Source: Rhodovibrio salinarum DSM 9154 | GTDB lineage: Bacteria; Pseudomonadota; Alphaproteobacteria; Kiloniellales; Rhodovibrionaceae | Length of the DNA stretch: 64,000 nucleotides | Direction of reading: 5' to 3' | NCBI RefSeq assembly: GCF_000515255.1 | Contig: NZ_KI911559.1 | Span: 3,518,693 to 3,582,692 of the forward strand | Shown here: positions 18,069 through 26,998 of the stretch, piece by piece | Layout of the letters: each line of letters starts with the position of its first letter | How positions within the stretch are numbered: position 1 is the first letter of the stretch | Notes under the pieces: model-generated | What the model was told of the DNA's origin: nothing | Seen by the model: only the letters and a program-made list of their open reading frames with translations | The model's database searches: none | Position numbers and translations under genes: made by a program

Positions 18069-18092
18069 AAAAAGGGCGCCGGGAAGCCGACG
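18069..18092 (-). terminator. intraoperonic terminator/attenuator between phnD and phnE1
   Basis: On the minus strand CGTCGG and CCGGCG (18092-18087 and 18082-18077; one G-T pair) close a 4-base loop, followed by CCC and five T residues (18073-18069). It lies in the 124-base gap after phnD. Partial termination here would keep binding-protein mRNA in excess over the permease genes, a common arrangement for ABC importers. Confidence 0.45.
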
Positions 18093-18154
18093 GGGCACGG
18101 GATCGGACCGCGTCCCGCCGCGCTGACCGGCGAGCGGCGTTCAGTCGAGACTGA

Positions 18155-19096
18155 TTAGTTCGCCTCGGCCTGCTCGATCTCCTTCCGCCGGGCGTTGACG
18201 ATGCCCTGGTAGAAGTCGTGGTTGACCTCGAAGAAGCCGGCGTAATTGCCGCCGAAGGTCTGGTAGAAGCACTCCGGGTCATCCCAGGGCATGGTCATCA
18301 GCGAGCCCTTCACGGCCACCTTGACCTGCTGCGGCAGGGTGGTGCGCAGCACCGCCGGGCCGTTCGGGATCAGGTCGGACATCCAAACCTGCTGGACCTC
18401 GGACATGTCGAGCATGCCCTTGTCGACCATCTTGCGCAGGTTGCCGGAGGTGAAACCGTTCTCCCATTCGCCAACGCCGGAGGTCCAGGTCACGGCGACG
18501 TCGACGTCGCCGTTCAGCAACGCCAGGACGTTCTGCTCGTGACCGCCGGAGAAGGTGGTCTTGGCGAAGTAGTCGTCCGGATTGATCCCCATCTCGTCGA
18601 ACGCGCTGACCGGGATCAGGTAGCCGGAGGTGGAGTTCGGATCGGCGTAGCCGAGCAGCTTGCCCTTGGCGTCCTCGATCGTCTCGATGCCGGAGCCCTT
18701 CCGGCTCAGCATGATCGAGTGGTAGCCCTTGGCGCCGTTGGTCTGGATGCGGCTCAGCACCGGCTCGACCGCGTCCGGGTCCTCGATGTGGATGCCGGCA
18801 TAGCCGCTGGAGCCCAGGAAGGCGTAATCCAGAGTGCCGCCGAGCAGGCCTTCCATCGTGCCGGCATAGTCGGACGATGGGAACAGCTTGGTGTCGACGC
18901 CCAGCAGGCTCTCGAACCGGTCCTCCATGCACTGGTACTTGCGCAGGCGGTCCTGCTCGTTCTCGCCGCCGATGATGCTGACGCGGAAGCTATCGATGCC
19001 GGCTTCGGGACGCTCCTGAGCCTGTGCCACGCTCGCGCCGGTTACACCGATGACGGCAGCCGCAGCGGCCAGGCTGATCTTCTTCCAGGCGTTCAT
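18155..19096 (-). CDS. phnD: phosphonate ABC transporter substrate-binding protein
   Basis: This 313-residue periplasmic protein has a Sec signal peptide cleaved near residue 26 (SVAQAQ). The PhnD family marks are RVSIIGGENEQDRL, DYAFLGSSGYAGI and YADPNSTSGYLIP. It feeds PhnE1/E2 and PhnC. Members next to phnGHIJKLM usually bind aminoethylphosphonate and related phosphonates. It is unlike the other binding protein at 2705-3601, which suggests separate ligands. Confidence 0.92.
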   Translation of the reverse strand: MNAWKKISLAAAAAVIGVTGASVAQAQERPEAGIDSFRVSIIGGENEQDRLRKYQCMEDRFESLLGVDTKLFPSSDYAGTMEGLLGGTLDYAFLGSSGYAGIHIEDPDAVEPVLSRIQTNGAKGYHSIMLSRKGSGIETIEDAKGKLLGYADPNSTSGYLIPVSAFDEMGINPDDYFAKTTFSGGHEQNVLALLNGDVDVAVTWTSGVGEWENGFTSGNLRKMVDKGMLDMSEVQQVWMSDLIPNGPAVLRTTLPQQVKVAVKGSLMTMPWDDPECFYQTFGGNYAGFFEVNHDFYQGIVNARRKEIEQAEAN

Positions 19097-19276
19097 ATGC
19101 CTCTCCTTGGGATGAAGCGGGGGGTACGTTCGTGGTTTTGGCGGGAAGGGTATTGTTATCGTCGCTGGGGGCGACGTGACGGGTCCGACGGCCGCGGCCG
19201 GCGCGGGCCCTCCTCCCGACCGGCGCCCCCTTTGTTCACGGCGTTCGCCGTCCCCGATTGCGGCTGGCGCGACAGT

Positions 19277-20137
19277 TCAGGCGGTGCCGAGCGCCGGCTC
19301 TCGCTCGAACGCCCCCGCGCGGCCGGGCTCTGCCTCTGGCATCGCGGTCCCTGGCATCGCGGTCCCTGGCATCGCGGTCGAGGTCGTGGCCTCGTCGAGC
19401 TCGCTGTCGGCGCCATAGATCTCGCGCACCTTGGCGTCGGTCAGTTCGGCGACCGGGCCATCGAACACCACGCGGCCATCAGCCATGCCGATCACCCGCT
19501 CGCAGTAGCTGCGGGCGGTATCCAAGGTGTGCAGGTTGCAAACGACCGTGATGCCGTCCTGGTCGTAGATACTGCGCAGCGCCTGCATCACGATCTGCGC
19601 GTTCAGCGGGTCCAGCGAGGCAATCGGCTCGTCCGCCAGCACCATGCGCGGGCGCTGCATCAGGGCACGGGCGATCGCGACGCGCTGCTGCTGTCCGCCG
19701 GACAGCGTCTCGGCGCGTTGCAGCGCGGTTTCGGCGATCCCCAGACGGTCGAGCGCCAGCAATGCCTCGCGCCGCTCGTCGGCGTCGAACAGCTTGAACA
19801 GGCTCTTCGGCGTCGCGGTGGTGTTCAGCCGGCCCAGCAACACGTTGGTCATCACATCCAGGCGCGGGACCAGGTTGAACTGCTGGAACACCATGGCGCA
19901 GTCGCGCTGCCAAGCGCGCTTGTCCCGACCGGTCAGACGGCTGACCTCAACGCCGTCGAACGTGATCGACCCTTCGGTGGCGTCGGTCAGGCGGTTGATG
20001 CAACGCAACAGGGTCGACTTGCCGGCACCGGAGCGTCCGATCACGCCGACCATACCGACACCATCGACCCGCAGACTGACATCGTCGACGGCGGTCACAT
20101 TGGCGTAGCGCTTGGTCAGATTGCGCACGTCCAGCAT
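19277..20137 (-). CDS. phnC: phosphonate ABC transporter ATP-binding protein
   Basis: This 286-residue ATPase opens [14 protein letters not shown] and has Walker [23 protein letters not shown], signature LSGGQQQRV and Walker [13 protein letters not shown]. The ribosome site GGGAGGGGG precedes the ATG at 20137. The last 30 or so residues are a low-complexity tail containing a triplicated T-A-M-P-(G/E) unit. It is the first gene of the phnCDE1E2 operon and lies behind a Pho-box candidate. Confidence 0.92.
   Translation of the reverse strand: MLDVRNLTKRYANVTAVDDVSLRVDGVGMVGVIGRSGAGKSTLLRCINRLTDATEGSITFDGVEVSRLTGRDKRAWQRDCAMVFQQFNLVPRLDVMTNVLLGRLNTTATPKSLFKLFDADERREALLALDRLGIAETALQRAETLSGGQQQRVAIARALMQRPRMVLADEPIASLDPLNAQIVMQALRSIYDQDGITVVCNLHTLDTARSYCERVIGMADGRVVFDGPVAELTDAKVREIYGADSELDEATTSTAMPGTAMPGTAMPEAEPGRAGAFEREPALGTA
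19336..19380. repeat. three tandem 15-bp repeats inside phnC
   Basis: CTGGCATCGCGGTCC occurs at 19336-19350 and 19351-19365, and once more with a single change at 19366-19380. Being 15 bases long, the unit keeps the frame and encodes a repeated five-residue step in the C-terminal tail of PhnC. Copy number is likely to vary between strains without breaking the gene. Confidence 0.9.
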
Positions 20138-20298
20138 TTTCGGCCCCCTCCCTTGGTGGCGGCAACAACCGATCCCTCAGCAGCGGCCCCTGGCCGCGCC
20201 GGATACGGCAGCGTTTCGCGTTGAGATGAGGTGCTACAGCCCGGGTGCGACAGCCCGCTTGCGGTTCGGTTAACCTTCTTTGACAGCCCGCTAGCTGT

Positions 20299-20316
20299 GT
20301 TGCAGCGCGATGACAG
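20299..20316 (-). promoter_or_regulatory. Pho box upstream of the phnCDEE operon
   Basis: The minus strand reads CTGTCAT-CGCG-CTGCAAC, matching the PhoB consensus (two CTGTCAT/C repeats, 4-base spacer) at 12 of 14 positions. It lies 162 bases before phnC. Confidence 0.6.
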
Positions 20317-20369
20317 CGCTGCGGCCAAAACCGGACGAAAGTGGGCGCGGCAAACGGAAACATCGACGC

Positions 20370-20387
20370 CTGTCATCGAGGTTTCAC
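20370..20387 (+). promoter_or_regulatory. Pho box upstream of the acyltransferase gene
   Basis: CTGTCAT-CGAG-GTTTCAC matches the PhoB consensus at 12 of 14 positions and points to the hexapeptide transferase gene. It ends only 25 bases before the ATG at 20413, which leaves very little room for a -10 element and leader; this is the main reservation. Confidence 0.5.
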
Positions 20388-20412
20388 CGCCGGCGGGCTA
20401 GAGAGGCGGGCC

Positions 20413-21087
20413 ATGAACACACAATACGACGACCTGACCTACATCGCCGCGGCCGGTGATACGCAGGACCGGCAGCCGCCATTGCGCGGCGACGGCCCAT
20501 CGATCCATCCCGACGCGGTCGTGCGGGAGTCGCACATGGGGTCCTGGACCCTGGTCGCCGCGCGGACGCTCGTCTCCGAAACGCGGTTCGGCGCCTACAG
20601 CTACGTCATGGACAACGCCGCGATCGAGCGGGCAACCGTCGGCCCCTTCTGCTCGATCGCCGCGCACACCTGGATCAATCCCGGTAACCACCCGACTTGG
20701 CGCGCCTCGCAGCACCATTTCCAGTACCGCGCCGACCAGTATGGCCTGGGGGAGCGGGAAGAAGCGTTCTTCGACTGGCGGCGCGACCATCCGGTGACCC
20801 TGGGGCCCGACGTCTGGATGGGCTTCGGCGCGGTCGTGCTGCCGGGTGTCACGGTCGGCACCGGCGCGGTGCTCGCGGCGGGCGCGGTCGTGACCCGCGA
20901 CGTCGCGCCTTACCAGATCGTCGGCGGCACCCCTGCCAAGCCGATTGGCGAACGCTTTCCCGCCGACATCGCCGACGCCCTGCAGAGGATCGCGTGGTGG
21001 GACTGGCCGCACGAGCAGTTGAAGTCCGCCTTGCCCGACTTCCGCGCCCTCGACGTGCGTGCGTTCATCGCAAAGTACGGCGGGTAG
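20413..21087 (+). CDS. phn-locus hexapeptide-repeat acyltransferase
   Basis: This 224-residue left-handed beta-helix protein belongs to the DapH/LacA-type acetyltransferases (TIGR03308-like, phosphonate-associated). Hexapeptide turns are visible as [20 protein letters not shown] and [12 protein letters not shown], with [12 protein letters not shown] after them. The substrate in phosphonate metabolism is not settled; acetylation of an aminophosphonate or a pathway intermediate is plausible. GAGAGGCGGG precedes the ATG at 20413, while the frame upstream to 20341 covers the Pho box. It is divergent from phnC. Confidence 0.85.
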   Translation: MNTQYDDLTYIAAAGDTQDRQPPLRGDGPSIHPDAVVRESHMGSWTLVAARTLVSETRFGAYSYVMDNAAIERATVGPFCSIAAHTWINPGNHPTWRASQHHFQYRADQYGLGEREEAFFDWRRDHPVTLGPDVWMGFGAVVLPGVTVGTGAVLAAGAVVTRDVAPYQIVGGTPAKPIGERFPADIADALQRIAWWDWPHEQLKSALPDFRALDVRAFIAKYGG

Positions 21088-21425
21088 CGGCAGGCCTTCT
21101 CCGATGGCAAGGCCATCTATGGCGTTGAGACCGACTTGACGAGCGGCTTACAACTGCCCGATTCATAAGGCGATGTGGGTTCGGTGTAGGAAGATACGCC
21201 ACCACTACGCGCACGTGTATTGGCACGCCCATGAATGGCGTCCTACTAAGTCCACTTGCCTACTTTCGGAGCACTTGCGTCTATTCTTGACCAAGATGCT
21301 CAGTTTTTCCGCACGCCGCATACCGCATCGCAGCACACCTACACAGAATCCATAACCCAAGGTCTTGGCACACGCCTTGCGTCGACCCGATGGGTACAAA
21401 AACCACCCATCGGAGGCTTGGGACG
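21088..21425. other. intergenic region before the TRAP operon
   Basis: No gene is supported here. The stretch is less GC-rich than its surroundings. It contains a perfect 9-bp hairpin (21387-21413) that abuts the dctP ribosome site, and presumably the promoter of the TRAP operon. Confidence 0.5.
21387..21413 (+). promoter_or_regulatory. hairpin overlapping the dctP ribosome-binding site
   Basis: CCGATGGGT (21387-21395) pairs perfectly with ACCCATCGG (21405-21413) around a 9-base A-rich loop. Its 3' arm shares the first two bases of the GGAGG ribosome site at 21412-21416, nine bases before the dctP ATG. It could be an RNA structure that limits ribosome access, or a DNA operator. Confidence 0.4.
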
Positions 21426-22511
21426 ATGCAACGTCGGGACTTCTTGAAGAATTCGATCGCCGGCGGGGCGGCGGTCAGCGTCGCCGCGCCCGCCATCGTA
21501 CGGGCGCAGGAAAGCTTCACCTGGCGGATGACCAACGCCTATCCGCCGAACTCCCCGTTCTACGTCACCGGCCCCGGCAGCCCCGAGGACTTCTGCGCCA
21601 AGGTCGACGCGATGTCGGGCGGTCGGCTGAAGATCCAGCACTTCGCCGCCGGCGAGCTGATCCCGGCGATGGAGGGGTTCGACGCCGTCTCCCAGGGCAC
21701 CGTGCAGGCCAACGCCGCCAACGCCTACTTCTGGGCAGGCAAGAAGTTCGCCGCGCAGTATTTCACCACCGTGCCGTTCGGCCTCAACTTCCAGGGCATG
21801 AACGCCTGGCTGTACCACGGCGGCGGCCTGGAGCTGTGGCACGAGATCTACGAACCGTTCGGCGTGGTCGCCTTCCCGATGGGCAACACCGGCGTGCAGA
21901 TGACCGGGTGGTTCCGCGATCCGATCGAGAGCGTCGACGACTTCGACGGCCTGAAGATGCGCATCCCGGGCCTTGCGGGCCAGGTCTACAAGGAACTCGG
22001 CGTCGACGTCCGCCTGCTGCCCGGCGGCGAAATCTTCCCGGCGCTGGAGCGTGGGGTGATCGACGCGGCGGAGTTCGTCGGCCCTTACCAGGACCGCCGG
22101 ATCGGCCTGCAGAACGCAGCCAAGTACTACTACACGACCGGCTGGCACGAGCCGTCCAACGCCACCGAACTGCTGATCAACAAGGGCGCGTGGGACGAAC
22201 TGCCGGACGATCTCAAGGCGATCGTGCGCACCGCCGCGATGGCCTGCAACCTGGAGAGCCACGCCTGGTGCGAGGCGAACAACGCCGACGCGCTCAAAGA
22301 CCTGGTGGAGAACCACGGCACGGTCGCCCAGACGCTACCGGATGAGGTCGTGCTGCGGCTCAAGGAGATCACCGCCGACGTGCTCGCCAGCAAGGCGAGC
22401 GAGGACCCGGAGACCAAGAAGGTGCACGACGCCTTCATGGCGTTCCGGGATAAGCACCGCTCCTGGGCGGCGATCAGCGAGAAGCCGTACCACAACCTGA
22501 TCTCCAGCTGA
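21426..22511 (+). CDS. dctP: TRAP transporter solute-binding protein, DctP/TakP type
   Basis: This 361-residue periplasmic protein has a twin-arginine signal (MQRRDFLKNS, cleavage near residue 28 after IVRAQ). The TRAP binding-protein marks are NTGVQMTGWFRDPI and LKMRIPGLAGQVYKELG; an arginine in that stretch usually clamps the ligand carboxylate. The sequence resembles the subgroup that binds 2-oxo acids and similar monocarboxylates, but the ligand is not certain. It is followed after 13 bases by dctQ and then dctM. Confidence 0.88.
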   Translation: MQRRDFLKNSIAGGAAVSVAAPAIVRAQESFTWRMTNAYPPNSPFYVTGPGSPEDFCAKVDAMSGGRLKIQHFAAGELIPAMEGFDAVSQGTVQANAANAYFWAGKKFAAQYFTTVPFGLNFQGMNAWLYHGGGLELWHEIYEPFGVVAFPMGNTGVQMTGWFRDPIESVDDFDGLKMRIPGLAGQVYKELGVDVRLLPGGEIFPALERGVIDAAEFVGPYQDRRIGLQNAAKYYYTTGWHEPSNATELLINKGAWDELPDDLKAIVRTAAMACNLESHAWCEANNADALKDLVENHGTVAQTLPDEVVLRLKEITADVLASKASEDPETKKVHDAFMAFRDKHRSWAAISEKPYHNLISS

Positions 22512-22524
22512 CCGGCCGGTCACG

Positions 22525-23055
22525 ATGGGGACCGCCGCACGCACCGCCATCCGCGCCAGCCGGGTGCTGGGCCGGACGATCGACCATCTCGGCCAGGCGG
22601 TCGCCTGGCTGATGCTGGCGCTCGTCCTGCTGGTCGCGGGCAACGTGTTGGGCCGCTATCTGCTGGGCTTCTCCAGCGTGGCGGCGCAGGAGCTGGAGTG
22701 GCACCTGCTGGTCCCCATCGCCCTCTTGGGTATGGCCTACGGCATCCGCCGCGGCGGCCACGTGCGCGTCGACGTGTTCTACGAGCACTTCGGCGCGCGC
22801 AAGCAAGCGGCCGTGGACCTGCTGACGGCGGTGCTCACCGTCCTGTTGGCCGTCGTCGCGATCCAGCTTTCGATCCCCTACGTCGAGCAGGCCTACCGGA
22901 TCGGTGAAGGCTCGCCCGACCCCGGGGGCCTGGCGAACCGCTTTATCATCAAGGCCTGCCTGCCGCTCGGGTTCCTATTGCTCGCCTTGCAAGGCGTCGA
23001 ACTGGCGATCGAAAGCGCACTGCGCGTCGCCGGCCACAGGGTTGAGACGCGCTGA
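22525..23055 (+). CDS. dctQ: TRAP transporter small permease
   Basis: This 176-residue membrane protein has four hydrophobic segments. The motif ELEWHLLVPIALLGMAYGIR and the following GGHVRVDVF are typical of DctQ small subunits. It pairs with DctM to form the sodium-driven importer served by the upstream binding protein. Confidence 0.88.
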   Translation: MGTAARTAIRASRVLGRTIDHLGQAVAWLMLALVLLVAGNVLGRYLLGFSSVAAQELEWHLLVPIALLGMAYGIRRGGHVRVDVFYEHFGARKQAAVDLLTAVLTVLLAVVAIQLSIPYVEQAYRIGEGSPDPGGLANRFIIKACLPLGFLLLALQGVELAIESALRVAGHRVETR

Positions 23056-23104
23056 CCGGCCGGCCCTTTCGCTCCTTCTCCCCGCCAACCACACGCGGAC
23101 CTTC

Positions 23105-24430
23105 ATGCTCACCGGCGAGATCCTGTCGCTCCTGATGATCGGCGGCTTTTTCGGGCTGCTGCTGCTCGGCGTGCCGGTCGGCATCGGCATCGCGGTGTCG
23201 GGCCTGGTGTTCGGCTACATCGGCTTCGGCCCGATGCTGTTCGGCCTGGTGCCCTCACGGATCTACGGCGTGGTGACCAACTACACGCTGATGGCGCTGC
23301 CGCTGTTCGTCTTCATGGGCGTGATGCTCGAGAAGTCGCGGATGGCGGAGGAACTGCTCGACGTGATTGGGCACGCCATGGGCGGCCTGCGCGGCGGCAT
23401 GGGCTTGGCGATCATCGTGGTCGGGGTGCTGATGGGCGCGGCTTCCGGCATCGTCGGCGCGACCGTGGTCACCACCGGGCTGCTGGCGCTGGCCCCGCTG
23501 GTGCGCCGCGGCTACGACAAGCGGATCGCCTGCGGCACGATCTGCGCGTCCGGCACGCTGGGACAGATCATTCCGCCCAGCCTGGTGCTGATCCTGCTCG
23601 CCGACATCCTGGGCGAGAGTGTCGGTACGCTATTCGCCGCCGCGATGGTGCCGGGCCTGACGCTGGCGGTGATCTTCTGCGCCTTCCTCCTGATCATCGG
23701 GCTGCTGCGCCCGGAAAGCCTGCCGCCGATCCCCGCGGAAGAGCGCAACCAGCTCACCCGCGCGCAGCTATCGGTCAAGCTGTTCAAGGTCGTGCTGCCG
23801 CCGATGGCGCTGGTGATCGCCGTGCTCGGCTCGATCATCGCCGGCATCGCCGCGCCGACCGAAGCGGCCTCCATGGGCGCCTTCGGCAGTCTGCTGCTGG
23901 CGCTGGTGAGCGGCCGGCTGAATATGACGGTGATGCGGGAGGTCGTGCGCGCCTCGCTCACCACCTCCGCGATGGTCTATTTCATCCTGATCTGCGCCCA
24001 GCCGTTCGGCCTCGCCTTCCGGGGATTGGGCGGCGACGGCTTGGTGGAGAGCCTGTTCGCCGCCATTCCGGGCGGGGTCGAGGGGCAGCTGATCTTCATG
24101 ATGCTGCTGCTGTTCGTGCTCGGCTTCTTCCTGGAGTGGATCGAGATCACCTACATCGCCCTGCCCCTGTTCCTGCCGATCTTCCAGAACGCCGGGATTG
24201 ACATGGTCTGGCTCGGGGTGTTGGTGGCAATGAACCTGCAAACCTCCTTCCTGACGCCGCCCTTCGGGTGGGCGCTGTTCTTTCTGAAGGGCGTGGCACC
24301 GCCGGGCGTCACCACGGGCGACATTTACCGTGGCGTGCTGCCCTTCATCGGCCTGCAGATTCTGGGACTCGCCTGCCTGTTCTTCTTCCCCAGCCTGGCG
24401 ACCTGGTTGCCCGACGCGATCGGCTGGTAA
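23105..24430 (+). CDS. dctM: TRAP transporter large permease
   Basis: This 441-residue protein has about twelve hydrophobic segments and the DctM signatures LPLFVFMGVMLE, GAASGIVGATVVTTGLLALA and CGTICASGTLGQIIPPS. I used the ATG at 23105 (MLTGEILSLL); the frame upstream only reads through dctQ in another frame. It is the ion-coupled translocation subunit and the last member of the dctPQM set. Confidence 0.9.
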   Translation: MLTGEILSLLMIGGFFGLLLLGVPVGIGIAVSGLVFGYIGFGPMLFGLVPSRIYGVVTNYTLMALPLFVFMGVMLEKSRMAEELLDVIGHAMGGLRGGMGLAIIVVGVLMGAASGIVGATVVTTGLLALAPLVRRGYDKRIACGTICASGTLGQIIPPSLVLILLADILGESVGTLFAAAMVPGLTLAVIFCAFLLIIGLLRPESLPPIPAEERNQLTRAQLSVKLFKVVLPPMALVIAVLGSIIAGIAAPTEAASMGAFGSLLLALVSGRLNMTVMREVVRASLTTSAMVYFILICAQPFGLAFRGLGGDGLVESLFAAIPGGVEGQLIFMMLLLFVLGFFLEWIEITYIALPLFLPIFQNAGIDMVWLGVLVAMNLQTSFLTPPFGWALFFLKGVAPPGVTTGDIYRGVLPFIGLQILGLACLFFFPSLATWLPDAIGW

Positions 24431-24454
24431 CAGCTTCACAGGACCCTGAGACGC

Positions 24455-25273
24455 ATGGAACTCGGCTACCTCGCCGCCTTCGCCGGCGGCCTGCTGGCAA
24501 CCGGGGCGCTGGCCGGCATCCTTGCGGGCCTGCTGGGAGTGGGCGGCGGCATCGTGATCGTGCCCGTGCTCTACCAGGGCCTGACCTGGCTCGGCATCGA
24601 CGCCGACGTGCGCATGCACCTCACCGTCGGCACCTCGCTGCTGACCATCGTGGCGACCTCGCTTGCCTCCGCCCGGGCGCACCGGCGGCGCGGCTCACTC
24701 GATACCGACCTGTTGAAGACACTGGCGGGCGGGGTACTGCTGGGCGCGCTCGTAGGCGTCGTCGTAGGTACGCGCGTCACCGGCGAAGTCCTGACGGCCG
24801 TATTCGCGGTCGTGGCGCTGCTGGTCGCGCTCAACATGGCGCTGCGCCCCGGGAACACGCAAATTGCCCAGGAACTGCCACGCGGCGCGGCGCGCTGGGC
24901 CGTGGGCGGCGTGATCGGGGCCTTCTCCGTGGTCATGGGGATCGGCGGCGGCACGCTGTCGGTACCGATCCTGAGCGCCTTCGCCGTGCCGATCCGCCGG
25001 GCGGTCGGCACCGCCTCGGCGATCGGCTTCCTGATCGCGGTGCCGGGCGCGCTGGGCTTCGCGCTCTCGGGCTGGGGCACGCCGGACCTGCCGCCGGCCA
25101 GCATTGGCTACGTCAACCTGATCGGCTTTGCCCTGATCACCCCGATGTCGGTGCTGTGCGCGCCGCTGGGCGCCAAGCTGGCGCACACGCTGCCCCCGAA
25201 CGGCGTGCGCCTGGCGTTCGCCGCCTTCCTGCTGGCCACAGCCGTCCGGATGGGCTGGGGCGTGCTCGGCTAA
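24455..25273 (+). CDS. TauE/SafE-family anion permease
   Basis: This 272-residue membrane protein has two similar halves, each with the motif seen as LLGVGGGIVIVPVLYQGL (about 28-45) and MGIGGGTLSVPILSAFAVP (second half). Family members export or import sulfite, sulfonates or organic anions. It starts 24 bases after dctM and may belong to the same transcript. Its stop overlaps the convergent gamma-glutamyltransferase-family gene by 4 bases. The substrate is unknown. Confidence 0.85.
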   Translation: MELGYLAAFAGGLLATGALAGILAGLLGVGGGIVIVPVLYQGLTWLGIDADVRMHLTVGTSLLTIVATSLASARAHRRRGSLDTDLLKTLAGGVLLGALVGVVVGTRVTGEVLTAVFAVVALLVALNMALRPGNTQIAQELPRGAARWAVGGVIGAFSVVMGIGGGTLSVPILSAFAVPIRRAVGTASAIGFLIAVPGALGFALSGWGTPDLPPASIGYVNLIGFALITPMSVLCAPLGAKLAHTLPPNGVRLAFAAFLLATAVRMGWGVLG

Positions 25274-26844
25274 TAGGCCGCCACCCCGCCGTCGCTGCGC
25301 GGGTCGGTGGCGCCTTCCAACCGCCCGTCGGAATGGCGGACGACCGCGCCCGCGTGCCCCATCGTGCTGCTGAACGGCGCCAGCAGCTCGACCGCGTGGC
25401 CAGCCGCCCGCAGGTCAGCGACCACCTGCTCGTCGAACCGGCTTTCCAGCTTCAGCGTCGTGCTCTCCGCGCCCCAGGTCCGACCCAACAGCCAGCGCGG
25501 CGCGGTAACCGCCTGCTGCAGCCCCTGGCCGTAGCGGGCGTAGCGCGCGAACACCGCACCCATCGTCTGCGGCTGCCCCTCGCCACCCATGGTGCCGTAG
25601 ACCAGCCGCCGGCCATCGTCGAACTCGGCGTAGCCTGGCACCAGCGTGTGAAACGGCTTGCGCCCCGGGGCCAGGCGGTTCTTGTTCGCGGGATCGAGCG
25701 AGAAGCTGGCCCCCCGGTTTTGCAGCAGCACGCCGGTCGACGGCGACACCACGCCGCTGCCGAACTCCCAGTAGATCGACTGGATGAAGCTGACGGCCGT
25801 GCCCTCGGCGTCGACCGCGCCCATCCAGATGGTATCGCCGACCTGCCCCGGCCGTTCCCAAGGCAACGCCCGAGCCAGATCGATCTGCGCCGCCAGCCCA
25901 TCCAGACAGTCGGGAGCCAGGAAACCTTGCGCGGATTGGCGCATGATCGCTGGATCGCGCACCTCGGCGTTGCGAACCAGGAAGGCCTGCTTGGTCGCCT
26001 CCACCAGGCGATGGACGAAGGCGAAATCGTCCGCCGTCTCAGGGCGCACGCGATCGAACAGCCCCAGAATCATTAACTGCGCCAGGCCCTGGGTTGGCGG
26101 CGTCATGTTGTAGGCGGTGACCCCGTCGAGCCGGACTTGGAGCGGACTGCCCTGCTCGGCGGTGTAGCTGGCCAGGTCGTCGGCGCCGAGCGGGCTGCCC
26201 GCCATGGCCAGATCGGCCGCGAGATCGCGCGCCACCTGGCCACGGTAGAAGTCGTCCAACCCCGCAGCGGCCAGCCGCTCCAGCGTGCGCGCCAGGGCCG
26301 GCTGCCGGAACCAATCGCCAGGCGCCGGGACGTCGCCGTCCGGCAGGAACAGCTCAGCAAAGCCCGGGACGTCGCGCAGTTCGTCCAGCTTCGCCCGGCC
26401 AAATTCGGCCTGCCCCGTCGTGACCGGCACGCCGTCGCGGGCATAGCCGATCGCATCCGCCAGCAGACGCGCCAACGGCGTGCGCCCACCGGACAGGCTC
26501 AGCGCCGTCTGCCAACCGCCAACCGTGCCCGGAACGGTCAACGCTGCGCCCGGCCCGCGCGACGGGATCGCGGCCCGATCCGCGTAAGCCTCCGGCGTCG
26601 CGGCAGCCGCAGCCGGACCGCAGGCATCGATCGCCACCGGCGCCTGACCCGGACGCGAGACGATCCAGAAGCCATCGCCGCCGAGACCGTTCATGTGCGG
26701 GTAAGCCACCGCGATGGTCGCCGCCGCGGCCACCATCGCCTCGATCGCGTCGCCGCCGTCACGCAACACGGCAAGCCCGCTCTGCGCGGCCAAATGGTGC
26801 GGCGCGGTGACCATCCCGCGCGTCCCGGAAGGGGTGTTCAGCAT
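25270..26844 (-). CDS. gamma-glutamyltransferase-family Ntn hydrolase
   Basis: This 524-residue protein is a precursor that should cut itself before Thr338 (GDTIWMGAVDAEG) to expose the catalytic threonine, as in gamma-glutamyltransferases and HpxW-type oxamate amidohydrolases. Other marks are GLGGDGFWIV (about 53-62), PPTQGLAQL and VYGTMGGEGQPQ. FIQSIYWEFGSGVV after the threonine is more like the HpxW-type branch than classical Ggt. There is no signal peptide, so it acts in the cytoplasm, unlike classical periplasmic Ggt. It is the last gene of an operon with an amidase, an aminotransferase and a transporter; an amide-hydrolysing step is likely. Confidence 0.82.
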   Translation of the reverse strand: MLNTPSGTRGMVTAPHHLAAQSGLAVLRDGGDAIEAMVAAAATIAVAYPHMNGLGGDGFWIVSRPGQAPVAIDACGPAAAAATPEAYADRAAIPSRGPGAALTVPGTVGGWQTALSLSGGRTPLARLLADAIGYARDGVPVTTGQAEFGRAKLDELRDVPGFAELFLPDGDVPAPGDWFRQPALARTLERLAAAGLDDFYRGQVARDLAADLAMAGSPLGADDLASYTAEQGSPLQVRLDGVTAYNMTPPTQGLAQLMILGLFDRVRPETADDFAFVHRLVEATKQAFLVRNAEVRDPAIMRQSAQGFLAPDCLDGLAAQIDLARALPWERPGQVGDTIWMGAVDAEGTAVSFIQSIYWEFGSGVVSPSTGVLLQNRGASFSLDPANKNRLAPGRKPFHTLVPGYAEFDDGRRLVYGTMGGEGQPQTMGAVFARYARYGQGLQQAVTAPRWLLGRTWGAESTTLKLESRFDEQVVADLRAAGHAVELLAPFSSTMGHAGAVVRHSDGRLEGATDPRSDGGVAAY

Positions 26845-26998
26845 CGCCGCGCATCTCCAATCGGTTCAAAAGGCTTTGCCGGCATTCGAGCACTTCCGCA
26901 GCGCGGAAGCGAGCATCGCGCCGCCACGCCCTGGGAAAAGCGGCCAATGCGCGGCCCCAATCCCCCAAACGCCAAGGGGCCAAACGCCGAGAGAGGGT

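Noticed and set aside
19160-19176. CGTCGC/GCGACG stem between phnC and phnD
   Set aside because: Short stem without a T run; could occur by chance in this composition.
26953-26981. GGCCCC/GGGGCC inverted repeat as terminator of the amidase gene
   Set aside because: Only six pairs with a 17-base loop and no T run; too weak to call.
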